Below are positions 36,401-51,400 of a stretch of 64,000 bases of DNA, in pieces. The notes beneath the pieces are model-generated. The model searched no databases and had not been told where the DNA came from. It saw nothing but the letters and a program-made list of their open reading frames with translations. Source of the stretch: Bugulina stolonifera (taxonomy: Eukaryota; Bryozoa; Gymnolaemata; Cheilostomatida; Bugulidae); assembly GCA_935421135.1 (NCBI GenBank), contig OW285190.1, forward strand, positions 17,122,501 to 17,186,500, in the 5' to 3' direction. A program made the translations under genes and the position numbers. The first letter of the stretch is position 1; each line of letters starts with the position of its first letter.

Positions 36401-39400
36401 CCAATCTCCCGATTGTAAAGCCTTCCGGATCAGACTAGCTTCATTACATACCAATGCTTCTTGCTGAATATCTGACCATGTCATGGCACATGGCACTGCC
36501 TGCTCTGCAACTAAGCAAATATATGAATCATCTGTCACCGGATCTGTATTGCTGTCTTTAGAACCACTAAGCCTAGACATTGGATCTGCAATGTTATAAC
36601 AACCTGGCTTATAATGGATATCAAAATCGAATGCCTGGAGCCTTATACTCCATCTTTCCAGTCTTGGAGTTGGTTTTGAACTAGCACTGTCAAAAATAGA
36701 CACTAGAGGTTTATGATCAGTCACTAACCGGAAATGCTTGCCAAGTAAATACATCCGAAAATGCTCACATGCCCACATTAGTCCAAGAGCCTCACATTCT
36801 ATCTGAGAATACCGAGTCTCCACATCTGACAGTCGACGATGCCCAAATGCTATTATCTTTGAAACTCCATTTTGTCTCTGATATAAGACTGCACCAAGAC
36901 CTGTGGGACTAGCATCTGCAACAACAGTCGTACAACATTCTTTGTCATAGTAAGCTAACGTTTGATTAGAACTCATAAGCTTCTTTATGCCCACAAATGC
37001 ATCCTGGTGTACGTTACTCCATGAAAAAGTTTGGGATTTCTTGGTTAAATCCCAGAGAGGAGCAGCAACCCTTGCTAAATCTGGAACATACCTCCCCACA
37101 AACTGAACTAATCCCAAAAATCCTTTTAACTCTGAGATATTTTCAGGTGCTCTAGCAGATAGGATAGACTTAACCTTAGCAGGGTCAGCAGATATGCCTT
37201 CATTTGAAATAATATGACCTAGAAACTTGATTGATGATACCCCAAAAAGACATTTTCCACCATTCAAAGTTAAGCCACTTTTCTCTAGCCTTTCCATCAC
37301 ACTTATCAATCTTTCATTGTGTTCACTTGCATCTGTACCAAATACTAATATGTCGTCGGCTAAATTTAAAACTCCACTCAAACCATTCAAGACCTTTTGG
37401 ATAGTGTACTGAAATATCTCAGGAGCAGATGACACTCCCATTCCTAGACGCTTCATTCTAAACAGGCCTATATGACTGACAAAAGTTGTTATGTCTCTTG
37501 AACCAGACTCTAATTCACATTGGAAAAACCCTTGCTTCAAATCAAGTTTGGAAAATACTTTGGCACCATTCAATTCAACTAACATTTCTTGAATTGTAGG
37601 AACAGGATATCTTTCCCTGACAATCGCTTTGTTGGCCCTTCTCATGTCAACACATAGTCTAACATCATCACCATCCTTAGGCACAACCACTAAAGGTCTA
37701 ACCCATGTCGACCCTATACCCTCAACTGGTTCTACAATGTCTTCCTCAATCAACCTATGCAACACCTTCTCAACCTTAGCTCTATATGCAAAAGGCAAAC
37801 GCCTTACAGGCTGGGCAACTGGCTCACAAGCACTATCAACATGCAACCTGACCTGAACTCCTTTTAGCTTCCCTACCCCTATAAAACGCTCTGGGTATTT
37901 GGCCCTAACAAAACTTCCTATATCAATAATGTTGTCAACACTACCTACTGTATTCAACTTAATTATACCTAGTTCATTAGCTGTTTCAGCTCACAGAAGG
38001 TTGCAAGAATTTCCATCAAATACAAAAATTATAGCCTTCACATTATTACCATTATTAAAAATGTTAGCTGTAATCTGACCTAGTAAAGGTAATGGGCTAG
38101 ACTGACCAAAAGCATACAATTGTTTTGAAGCAGGCTCTAAATTCACTCTATTTTTGATTCTACGATAGGTATGTCTGCCAATAACGTTATTCACAGCACC
38201 GGAGTCAACAATAAACTCGGTTGATACACCTGCGACATTAACTATACATTTAGGTGTACCACCTCTAATGTTGTTTATAGTGTTATCATACCCAAAGCAA
38301 TCCAGTGCTGTTCTTTGCTCATGACTGTCTGTCTTTTCCATAACTGTATTAGTAGCAGCTGTAAGTGTATCCTTTCCATGACTCCTACAGTACTTGGATC
38401 CCGCGAAATGTCCATTATTTCCACAAACTTTGCATTTTCTTCCTTTTGCTGGACAATTGTCATCAGAAGCTATGTGTCCTGTCCTGGTACATCTGTAGCA
38501 GATAACACCCTTCCATGATGACCTTTCTTTCCTGTTGTCTACCTTAGCTATCTCATCTTTTATCACTGGTGTGCTTTCTTCAAACAGCCGAGCAGTATTA
38601 ACTAAATTAACTGCTGCGGTCAAAGTGGTAACTGTTTGACTTTCAATGAGTTTCCTAGATAGACTTGGATTATTGATCTCTGCAATAAACTGTTCTAGTA
38701 AATTTTCTTCCAGTTTATCACCAAACTCGCATTTCATGGCAGCTCTCCTCACCCTCACTTGGAATTCAGCTAACGATTCCTCTCTAAATCTACTCACTGA
38801 TCGAAATTGAATTCTTTCCAGCTTCCTATTCCTTGGTGCTCCAAAGTGAGTCGTAAGTTGAGTCTTTAGGTCGGCTAAGTCCATGGAACTGGGTAATGCA
38901 GGTGATACTAAGCTTCTTAGTGTTTCATATTGCTCGGATGTGAGTCCCATTAATAAGACAGATATCTTACTATTATCTGCTGTCCCTGCAACTGTGAAAT
39001 AACATTCAAGGCGTTCCAAAAATGCCTCCACATCTCCATCTTCCTCCAGTCTAGGAATCAGCATTCCACCAGTTGCCATTATAATATATCTGTTGAAACA
39101 ATCCTCGTCGCCAATTTAGTGTTGTACTGATGTGATTTATTCTCATTATAACTGACACCTAAGACATACATGCATCCTTATATATATTTCCTTACTCTAG
39201 CTTTAGTGCTATAAAGCTACTAGCTACAAAGCTATTACAAACACTACAACTTGTACAGCAGCAAAATATTCCTGCAAAATCAAAATTATCTTATGTGTAC
39301 ACACTTATATGAATAACCTGGATGCTGTTAATATCCAGACTGCTATGTTATTTAATCAATCCGTAGTACGGGGGGGGGGGGGGGGAGGGGGGGGGACAAA

Positions 39401-42400
39401 GTGCCAAAATACTGTTTCTCTTAACTATTTGTTGTTTGTCGTACTTATACCTTGGAATATAAAGTGGTGTTTAGTGGATGGCTTTCTAGTCAACTAACAG
39501 AACATCACATAATTATGTTCGATATCAACATTATATTTCGCTGCAAAGTACGTTTGATGAAAGTGAGTGAAATTGGTGTGGTTGGATGTAGTACATTTCT
39601 AACTGTCACTGTTACACTCACTGTTGCAAGGTATATTTATTATGCCTAGCCCTCAAAGCGTATTTTGTCACATAAATGTACTACATTTATACCAAACAGT
39701 AAACACCTCCAACAATGTCGTAACATTATGAAATAATATACAATCTTGTGTAGTATAATTATATTGTTGTAGGTAGAACAACTCCTACCAACATAGCTAG
39801 AGGTAAAGCTACAGCATCATCCAGTCCTAGTGCACGTGGTAGGAATCCTTCTATAGTAGTAGATGGTGTGACTGAAGACTCTTCAATTGGTGGTGGAACT
39901 GGAAATGGGTTAAACTGTGCTGACTGTTTCTACATAGGACTATCAGCATCAGCTCATCACTGGAGGTTAGATCTTGGGAATCAACACTTTATAACAGAAG
40001 TTAAAGTATACACAGGTATGTATGCCTGTAGGTAAAATGTACATGTATAATATATACTGCACATAACCCACTAAGATAATAAATGAACATTAGTTACAAA
40101 TAATATTATGTTACCTTATAAATTACTTTTGAATGGATAACTTGATATAACTCGTATACATTTGTACCTCAGTGAGACATCCTACATGTACATATTCTAG
40201 ACGGAAATTATTTACATGCAGATGTAGATTGTGTTTTTGATTTCTGTAATTACTTGGGATAAATCACTCATCGATCAATTTTAGCAACTCTTTGAAATGT
40301 TTGAATTGTTTTGTGGCTATCAGTGCAATAATGTCTCTTTTAGTCGAATGTAGAATTCAATACTTGTTTGCTATATTCGACCAGCATTATTTTTACAGTT
40401 TGGTATTGCTTTTACTTGGACCAACAGTTAAGTCCATGCACTAAGATACAGAGATGACAACTTTGGTTACTCTATGAAGTGTTGCTATTGAATTAAAATA
40501 AACATCATCCTGCAGCCAGTTCCATATTTCTATATTCTGCTTGAAGAAACTCCATGGAGTAATTTGTAGGTACAATCTAACAGTGCACCATTAACTACGT
40601 ATTACCAATTGATAGCACACCCAAATATCACCATGGAAACATCACCACACCTCAGGTGACATTTAATAACAAACCAAGAGTTCAATAACTTTTCGAAACT
40701 ACATTTATAATACTATAAGTACAAACCCACTTTGGTGATTATTATACTGAAGAGCCAGTGTACATGTACACCCATTAGCGTACAAGCGCTTGCATCAATG
40801 GTGAAATTGAAGAAGTTATTTTGCCAGTTTATTGAATAATTCCCTAATATTTTGTATTCTACCTCTTGGCCCATTGTACTAGGATTCTCTCTTGCCGCTT
40901 TCAGACAATTATATAAAATATAATGTACCACTGTTGTAGGTAAAGTAGCATACACAATGTCAGATGTTAGTATCCTAACAAGGGGAGATGAGTCACCATT
41001 TGTAGATCCATCAGATCATCCAGACCAGTGGAATCAGATATACTCTGGTAGTATCAATGGAGAGTTTACTAAGACACTAGACACTGCTGTGTATGCTAGA
41101 CATGTAGCAGTACGTGTACCAGTTAGTAGACAGTTAGTACTGACAGAAGTGGAGGTCTATGGATATGGCAAGTAATTTCAAATATTCGTCCACTTAGCCC
41201 CAGCATAATATGTATGCCACTCTGAGCTTAACCAGCCGGCTCCAACACACCACATTTCAGTAATTGGCTGAGTGAAAGTATCATCAACAGTCTTAAGGAA
41301 TTGGAGATCTGTCAACCATTCTGAATGCTTGCGGAAATGAAAACGTACTTTGCACTAATGCTGAAAGTATGTTTCCTGAGTTTTCTGTACTTTTGATGAT
41401 AATAATTATTTTATAATCATAAAATCTCTCCTTCTTCTACTTATTACCTCAATTTGTATTACAGCTGTGACTGAGTTCAAACCAACAAATCTACAGATAA
41501 CTGAGGTTACATCAGACTGTGTTACACTGACATGGAGTCATCCATATGATGATAAAGCTAAGTACCAGGTATATGATGTACCTTTACATCCTATTAGGCT
41601 ACACAGTAGCAAGTGTTGAAAATGGATTCTTCATTATTACTTGTGATTTAGACCTTTAAACTTGAAAGCTCAATCTATATTTTATTGAATTTTGCTGGTC
41701 AGAGTTGATCAAGGGCATAAATGAGATATTATATCCTCATCAGAGTCACTGCTGTTTTGTACTGCACCTATTGTATAACCTGAGGCAGTGAATGTATAGG
41801 TCTCTAGTTAGCTCATCCTGCCATCTCAAGAAATGTGTGGCCTACTAACTCTATTACTTACTATGTACAGTTACTATTATAATACTTACAGTATAGATGT
41901 GGGAGTAGCTCATGGAAATCCACAGATAATACTAGACCTCTTGCACTGTGTAGAATATCACCATCTGCTGGTATGACGTGTAGAGTTAGAGTTGAAGCTG
42001 TAGCTGAAACTGAACTATCAACGGATATCAGATGTTCAGGTGAGTTGATGCTTATAGTAGCAGCTAAAGAGTATGATGAACTGTCAGGGTGGCACAGTTG
42101 GTGGCATACAAGCACACAAACCGAAAGGTTGTGAGTTAAACTTCCAGCTGTGTCACTCTGGCAAAGGCCTTCAGCAAATCTTTCATTCTAGCTGCGCCTG
42201 TTCGGGTCAGGGCGTATAAATAATACAGGAGGTCCTGTGTAGTGTCTACATCCAAAACGCTCAGGTTAAAGATCCACCTCCGCCCTGATTCACAAAGAGA
42301 AGCCAGATTTTGGCGGGATATGTGACCACATTGGGTCGGCAGGTTGATGTAGTGGTCACTGGCCATGCACTCCTGTTGTGGAAGGTGAGCTCTTCCACTC

Positions 42401-45400
42401 ATAGCCCAGCTCCGGTCACTCATACTAGTTTCGGATTTTTGAGGTCCATTAAATAGGATGGCCAAATGACTATACAGTAACCAAAAACCAAAAAACAGAA
42501 AAAACATGTCTAAATGTGAATATTTATGGTATACCGTCACTTTACACGTGCAATAGAGACAGGTGCAATTTCACATAATTTTAACATAGCCAGGTTATTT
42601 TAGTAAAATGTGAAATAGAGAAGCTATCTCCTTCATTGCAGTTAGTGTTACCAACACCCAAATTTCTCAACTACAAATAAGAACCTAAGGCTACATGAAA
42701 GTGCATAATATGGAACCCAACTTTTACAATATTATAGGTCTTTGTGAGGGTGAGCCAATAGGTTTTGAAAAAGAAATGATGATTTCAAACTACAGACCAT
42801 ATTTTTATAGGTAATATGACAGAGTGTCACAGTAATGCAACCGAACTAATACATGTTATTATAGCTACAATATACATCATGTACACGTATATGCTTAAAA
42901 ATGTAACGACAGATTATAGGCATACACACATTCGCTGCCGTTTTATATTGTATGTACTATTGTACATGTTATGCAATTAGCTGTTGTAAAACTTTAGGCT
43001 CAAATCTCTGTTAGCTTTTTTCTTCAGTTGTGGGACCAAGTCCCTGGCAGTTCAGTGATCAATTTTCGTACAGGAAAAATATAACATACTGTACTATTTT
43101 TATGCACTGTTAATGCGGTGCATATTTTGAATTGAACTGAGCAAATAATAGTAAATAAAGTATTATCTATGCCTAGCACAGTTATATCATAGACTGTGAT
43201 TAGGCACAGGGTACTAAGACTTGAGCAACTGTCTTTGCAGTACAGAAGGTTGGACAGAAGTCGAATCTTATAGCGTCTAATCCTGAAATAGGCTTGTAAT
43301 CTATATTGTGGATTTCTATCTGGATGTACGCTATGCCTAATGTTGTTGAGAGAACCTACTAAATACAATTCCCATAGTATTTGTTATGCTATATAAACTA
43401 CATTGTAATAAAATGCTTTCCATGACCAACATCGCATTGTATATCCCAATAACAAGGACTGCTAGGTGGATAGCTGAATTTTTGTGAGCGTTTCTACCTA
43501 AGCACTAGATTCAACAAATAAATTTTCATGTATATAACGTGTTCAATATGTTGGACTGCTTATGAGTCATAAAAGTTCATTGTGATAGTAATAGCTCTTC
43601 ATAGATATGAAATCTGCTGCTGATTACCGTGTACGTGTAATTGTACCTACACAGTTGTACATGGGATTGTACACAATCTGACTGTTACTGGTTGCAGAGA
43701 TGTATGAGTGAATATCCCTGCACAAAGGTTGATTACAATTATATGGTTATTAATATGTATCGCTTGAATGTGCCACACCAGTGACAGCTTTCCACCACAT
43801 AAAAATAATGATATGCTATTTTATTTTATGCAATCAAATATCTGCTGGTCTGACATTATTTTCATTGAGGACAATTTCTACATGTACATACCCGATAGAC
43901 CAGTCAGTATGATACATGTATATAATGTGAACACTTTTGATCTTTTAGATTTCACTATCCCTCAGCCTACAGGTCTATCATTTGGTTCCCCTACTAAGTT
44001 GAAGCACAGTGGAAGATGGAGATACAGATACACAGTCACATGGAGTGTATGTAAAGATTAAGTGTTGATTATCTGAGACAATAAAATATGAAAAGTGCTA
44101 ATTTCAACAACTATTTTTAAGTAGTATTAGACACTAGATTATTCTCATTCGCTATCCATCAGCCTATTTCAAGTTTTCTCACAACAATTTAGCCAACTTC
44201 TTCAAGATAATGTTATCTGACAACAAAGTTGGCTGCAACCAAAAAGAGTAAAGCTAAATTTAACAAACCACAATCTAATTTCTGTGAGGCAGTCAACTCT
44301 TCTATGGGTTAATAATTAAACAGTCTGTGATGACTAATGGTACTGAAGGTTGAGCAAACAGTTGAGTAGTACCAAGGATAATACAAGTGTAACAGGGCAG
44401 TACAAACATTCACTGTGCATGATGTTATAATATAAATAGCAACAGTCAATATACTACAGTTATAATTGCTAGTTTTTATATTCGTGAGCAGCAAAAAATA
44501 TCAGGGTAAATTACTTGAAACAGTGTGTGTATCCCAGCACATTGTACCACAATCCTATTGATGATAATATTCTTACTATTATTTCCAGGTTCCCTCATAT
44601 TACTCAGCATGTCTACACTCTACCAACCCATACCAATTGAAGGCAGACTCATATTCACCAACACTTCACAATACAAACAGTTGGACTCTGTACAGAGATG
44701 GTGGTGTTGATGTTACTGTTAAAGTCTGGGTGAGAGATGAAACTGGAAAACTCTCTTCCCCAGCTACTAAGAGTATAACAGTTCCTACTGATATACGTAA
44801 GTTATGTGTATAATTTTTGTTGTGCATTTGTTAACACATTTTATATGTAAAGTATTAGAAAGCTGAAAATGCAGTTCTGTACAAAGTTCTGTATAAACAT
44901 GGTGCTTGCGCGTGTTAACAAAAAACATACATGTACTTCATCAACTAAAGTCTTCTCGTTCGTGTATATATACAAGTAGATTAGTCCTGGAAATCAAACG
45001 TGTAGGAATAAAATAACAGAACGTACTGAGGATTTCCCTCTAAATAAATTGATCCACTTTGCTAAAGAGTTGTTGGACTTGCACACATTTACACTTCATT
45101 ACATACTCATGTATTTTCCTAATATTCAAAATATGCAAACTGTGACTAGCTCAATGTATTTAGTTGTCTATAGATCAATGCTGTATGCATATTTACTACT
45201 GACATAGATATTGGATATCATGAGCATATTTGATAGCACAGTATTTATAGGGCAGTGTTCAATTTGGTCACCTGTATCAAATCAAAGGATTTTAGCTACA
45301 CCAGAATCAGGTACTCAGCGATAAAAACTTGCATGCAGATAATTGACTTTGTATCCTCAGTTACCTCTATTCTATACAATTCATGTATGTATAATTTTGA

Positions 45401-48400
45401 TTATCAAACTAGAAACCTCTCAAGAATAAATAAATAAACACTTTTGAAGGACAAAACTAATGCAGAGATATACACTGCAGAACACGTGGTTATTTCCCCA
45501 TGGCTATTTACAGGTTTATATTACAATGGATTAATCCAACACAATAATTGGCTCATTTCTATATCTTTCCAGCTCCTCAAGTGGCACCAAGAAACTTTCA
45601 ACTAACAGCTGTATCTCCATACTGTGTTAGTTTAAGTTGGAATCCTGTACAGTATCCTAATGGACCAGAGAGTGGCATTGTATATCAGGTAGCAATAGCA
45701 TAAATTATGAACTATGAGTTATCATGGCTGCCATTCGAAAGTCACACGACCTATTTGATAATAAATATCTCCATATTTTATTAGTACAGGTTATATAAGA
45801 TAATTTGCAATTATATTTCAGCACAACTGTAACTCTAACAGCTGGACAACCATACCAAACAATAACAGAGTCTGTGATTATTCACCAAATACTCTGGTAT
45901 CCTGTAAGATTAGAGCTAGAAGATGGAGTAACACTGCTGGTTATAGAGACAGTGAAGAGACTGGTGTGAAGAGAGTGACAACACTTTGTGTGCAGAGTGA
46001 GTAAGCTACATGTATGTCTGTGCATGAAAAATTATGATTCACTGGGTTGTAGTTATGGCACAGGCAGGTTATGTAAGAGCACTGACTATAAACTCCTTAC
46101 ACATTTCTCAGTGTTACTTGTATTACTACTAATGAGTAGAAAGCATATGCTCTTCATTCTTTGCTCCTTTGTGTGCGAAGCTAAAATTGTCCAATCCACA
46201 TATTCTGCTTCAGTAGAATAACACCAATAGGATTGTAAATCAAAAATTTAAGTTTTTCATTAAAATTTGAAATGAAGGAGTAAAATAGAAAGTCATAGGG
46301 AGTCTAGGCCAGCAGTCTGTGTAACTTTGTTTAGCTTTTCTCCAATATAGAACTGAATACCACTGACAGTATATTTGGTAGCTTAGACACTTATTTATTA
46401 TACCACAGACCCTCCAACTGATCTGAAGTTTAACCCACCAGAGCGAGTAACTCAATCTGGTAGACAGAGATGGAAATATACCATTATCTGGCAGGTAAGT
46501 TGTAACTAAAATTTACCTGATGCATCACTGAGTTTATACAAAATTGTTCTCTCTTTGGACATATTGGGTGAATGTAATCATGCGGAATATGCCTGCATCA
46601 ACAATCTCCACTAACAGGATGAATAATTTAAATCACTTTTGTGTCAGATAACATAGCAACCTGCAATACTTGTAGGAACCTGAAACATATGGTTGTATAC
46701 ATCCAACCAATCCATACAAGTTACAGATTGATAATAACTCTCCAGTAACCAACCATAACCAGAACTCATACATTCTGTACAGAGATGGAGGAGAAATAGT
46801 AACAGTTAGAGTCTGGTTAAGAGATAAGAATGAAGTTCTATCTGATGTTGTTACTAAATCTATCACTACTTCAGTAGTTAACCTCCGTGAGTACCATTAA
46901 CTTTCACTTACAAATACGTGCTGTTTTACTGACAATACTGCATTACTGTATTGCTTTCTTCAGACACTTTGTAGTATAGATAACTTTACTGTTACTGATG
47001 TTTCCTAGCCCCTCAAGTGGCACCAAGAAACTTTCAACTAACAGCTATATCTCCAAATTGTGTTAGTCTAAGTTGGAATCCTGTACAGTATCCTAATGGA
47101 CCAGAGAATGGTTTAGTGTACCAGGTAGGTAATTGTGTCACTGTATCCCTATTTCCTTTGGCGATTTCAAATTATAGATTGTTGACTGCTTAGATTTTTT
47201 AAGCGAACAGTTTTTATTTTACTATGATCTAAAGGTAGCTTGTACACATAAAACCTCAGTATATGATACAGTATGAAGTAGAGTAAAGGCAAACGCATGT
47301 ACAGTGTAAGTTCTATTCAAATTGTCTAATTCTATATAAATTCCTCAGTAAATAGTTGCAGTGTAGCAATGTTGGTAACAGCTAGTAATGTAATGGTAAT
47401 TATACATGTATGTATTTCAGCACAACTGTCTGTCTGATGATTGGACAAACATACCAAGCAATAACAGAGTCTGTGGATTTGCATCAAGTACTCTGGTGTC
47501 CTGTAAGATTAGAGCTAGAAGATGGAGTAACAGTGCTGGTAATAGAGACAGTGAAGAGACTGATAGAAAGACTGTGATTACTTGTAATGGTTAGTCATAT
47601 TATATGTATTTACTACAAATCCTCCAGTTAAAAGGGACTACATACTGTGTAAGACCTAATATATACAATATAGCTCATAGGTACATGCAATGATCCGCAC
47701 TGATAACTGAATGATGCTTCGTTTAGGACTGAGGTAAATGTTAGCCATGAAATATTATTCTATTACTATTTATTAAGTCGCTTTTATTTTCGCCTTTCCA
47801 TATTATTTTAGTGCACATACATGGTATACAAATGTATGTACATGTGCACTTAATATGGAAAACAGATTGTATACGCAATCATAATATTTAGTAAACCAGG
47901 CGTTCGTGGTATACGCTTATGTTTAGACATATTTATAATGCTGCATGTAAAATAATGTTCGCAGATCCATTTGATGACTCCAGTATAAAGTTCAACACTC
48001 CTATACAGAAATCAGAATCAGGAAGAAAGAGATGGAGGTATACAGTATCATGGCAGGTGACATTTTTACTGATGATTATAGATTTTATGGTTTTTGGCGT
48101 CGTACTGTTGACTGCATAAAGCCTAGGAGAACATAATCTAAACATCTTTTACTCGTATCTAGGCCGCCTTTGAGTAGCTGAGTATTACCTAGAGTGATAA
48201 TCATGCAAACAACATACATGTAACGGCTTCCTACATATTTTAGACCATTAGTTGGCATTGATAAAATATATGAGGAATCTTTTCATGTGGTAGCCATGGC
48301 TATTGTTACAAACAATTCATACATTCTACAGATTATATACATTATGATTTGTCCATATTTTTTTAGATACATTCTGGCTACAACTGTGACAAATCTTCAC

Positions 48401-51400
48401 CAAATTATAAACTAGAAATTGATGGAAATACAAAACTTACAAACTCTGCACAGACTAGCTATTCTTTCTATGCAGATGCATATGTTGACGTTTCTGTTAA
48501 ACTTTGGTTACTGTATGAGACTGGAGAGTTATCTACTCCTGCTACCAAGTCAATAATAACATCTACAGGATTACGTGAGTATATATACTATATCATGTAC
48601 ATGTTTGAGTACGCTATAATGAATAAGTATTAAATCTTGCATGTATATAATTATACACATAAACTGTTAAATATAATACATGCATACAAGTATCTATATA
48701 ATGATGGACAACTATAAAATTGCACAGAAAATCTACATAATATGCATCACTCCTTAATTCGCATTCTACACACAAACAGCAAACCAATTATCAGTGCCTC
48801 CCTCTCTCACCAAGATCAATTGATTGCCCACATATTATTTTGTCTTTCAGCTCCTCAAGTGGCACCAAGAAACTTTCAACTATCAGCTGTTTCTCCATAC
48901 TGTGTTAGTCTAAGTTGGAATCCTGTACAGTATCCTAATGGACCAGGTGTTGTGTATCAGGTAATCATTATGATAGATTATTATGTGGCTCATTCATTCA
49001 CTGATCTTTAGTTGTGCAAAAATTAAATTCACTTGTTACGCGTAGATGTAGTACAAATAACTACATGTATGTATGAAATTAATTTGTGCTGAAACACAGT
49101 TTATACTCATTTACTAATTTTACACATATTTAAAATTAAAATAGAATTGTTGAATATTTCACGGATTGAAACCTCTCGTAAAGACTATCAGATTTGTTTA
49201 TATTTAAATATAGTCTTTAGCATTATAAGTTATACTAGTATGTGCCTATATATAGGTGCTGATTTGTAGACTTTTGAGTAAACAAGTAACAAAAACAAGC
49301 AAAACAAAACAGTGGCATAAAATTTGGTTTCAAAGAGCTCTACTAATTTCAAGCATGTGCCTACATGTAAATTCACATGCATATAAAGATGTATATAATT
49401 ATATAATTATATTCCAGTACAACTGCAACTCTCTTGGTTGGACAAACATACCAGATGATAAGGAAGACTGTAGACTTACACCAAATACTCAGATATCCTG
49501 TAGAATTAAAGCTAGGAGAGAGAGTAACACAGTTGGTAATAGAGACAGTGAACTGACAGATATAAAGAGAGTGACAACTCCTTGTTTAGATAGTAAGTAG
49601 AAATATGTGCATATTAGTTATCAACACAATCACATTCAGGAGAGATGAGCAATGTTAATGATCTGCTCTCTCTCCCTGGGTTTTGGACACATATAAATAC
49701 CTAGTCGTTGTGCTTTTTCTAGGTAGAAGGCAAAAATATAGAAAATAGTATCTTCTTTCAACACTGGCTTTTAGCAAATGTCGGTATGGCAAGTAGCATA
49801 GTCATTAATACTTCACTTGTATTGCATAATAAAGACATAAGACCAGTCCAGCAGGCCACTACGACCATCTGTCACTAATTTTTTCAATATTTTGGTTTTA
49901 CACGTGTCTACTCTATCTGCACATTTTGCGGACAATAGGTACTTCAGTAAATTAATAATATTGTAATGTTTTTGAGTGTGATGTTACATACAAGAGCCGA
50001 GGGCTACAGGTATGTGAAGAGCTTGGAAGGTGGTAGCGGCCGACCAAGTGTACCTTCGACTCATTACATAAAAAAAGTGAACAGTTATGTGTGCTTTTTA
50101 TGTGTGTAGTGTAGATTATATCAGGCGTAGGCCGATGCCGAGACTCATTGGAGCTCAGGACCGACGTAGGTCATGAAGAGTTTATACTCCGAGGGAGTGC
50201 AGAGAAAGATTGTCTAGCCTTGAGATCCTAAGCTCGACGCTAGGTTCATTAGAACCCGGGATTAGCCTAAGTCTAAGGGGTGGATAGAGATATGCTTAGC
50301 CTAGGATGAGGTGAACTCGAGCCGTACTGCATCCAAAGGATCCTCAGGTAGAGTTACCAGCCTAAAGAGTAAACCTCTGTAGGTTGCGTTACATGTAGGA
50401 GATGTTGCTTTATTCAAGCGCAATCAAGAACTGAATCACAACTCAAAATGCACTGCCTTATATACATAACAAACTTCCGGCCAAAAGAGCCCGACATGGT
50501 ATCGGCTCCGGAACTGATGCAACAACATGGCCACATAAGAGGTCGGTCTTGGCACAAAATGTGCTTACAATAAGGAAAAACATGTCATATATAATTATGA
50601 GCTTAATCTATAAGGTCGGCCATGAAGTTACTGTATAAAATGGCAAAAGACTAACAATTACAATCAAGCGAGAGTAGACAATTACTGAATATGTATATAA
50701 GTGTGGGAAAATCCATGTTGCAATAGAACGCAATCCCAAGGCTTGATTGCTAGTATATGAAGATATATAAGACACGCAATGTAATGATACAGTACCATAA
50801 TGAATACATGAATGAATAACATAATATAAAGTGTCACGCAAGGATAAGATTATATATGATAATGTCAGCTATGATAATGTAATGTGTCCAGGCAGGCTGT
50901 TTCACCACAATATTGCTCACCATCTAAAATCTATTGATTGCTCATTCTCAGTTGCTTTTCCAAGCTCAGAAAGAGTTCTGGAGCACAGGGGCATATTACA
51001 GTTTGGACTCACAATAATACTGACTTTGAGCCCATTTATAATTTACTACTGTATGACTAGTTACACTAAAAAGGAAAATTATAAATAATATGTTTTATCT
51101 GTTAGCTTTATGGATGTTTTGGACTAATATAGCAGGTATTAGCTAGATTACCCATCAGGTTAGAACTTTAAGATGAAAGTTTATTAGCTTTTTTTCACTT
51201 GACCCATGCTAGATGACTTTCACCTCTAGTATTTGGTGTTGATGGTCACAATTATCATAGAGAACACAACTTCTAATGAAGAGGTAAATGCTTAAGTGAC
51301 CAATCAATATTACTAATACTTTTAAGCTGCCTGTATGTCAGATCTCTTGTGGATGCAGTCCATTTAGGGTATTAAAACTATGAATGGACGTTCAAGATCT

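Larger units (their letters stand above)
34865..39248 (-). mobile_element. Ty3/gypsy-type LTR retrotransposon, decayed
   Basis: About 4.38 kb on the minus strand, bounded by two near-identical short LTRs (34865-34998 and 39115-39248). Order: 5' LTR, primer site (TTGGCGACGAGGATTG directly after the LTR), gag with zinc knuckles and protease, reverse transcriptase, RNase H, integrase, a short purine tract (GGAGGGA) and 3' LTR. Gag-pol is one frame interrupted by TGA at 37991-37993 and TAA at 36263-36265, plus a frame change near a six-base G run at about 35247. The order RT-RH-IN and the gag type suggest the Mag-like branch. No direct target duplication is visible. Confidence 0.92.
39254..43949. 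repeat. Direct segmental duplication, copy 2
   Basis: Counterpart of 27584-32310. It continues without a break into the exon at 43949, so this copy is contiguous with the rest of gene B. Sparse single-base differences from copy 1, comparable to allelic divergence. Confidence 0.92.
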
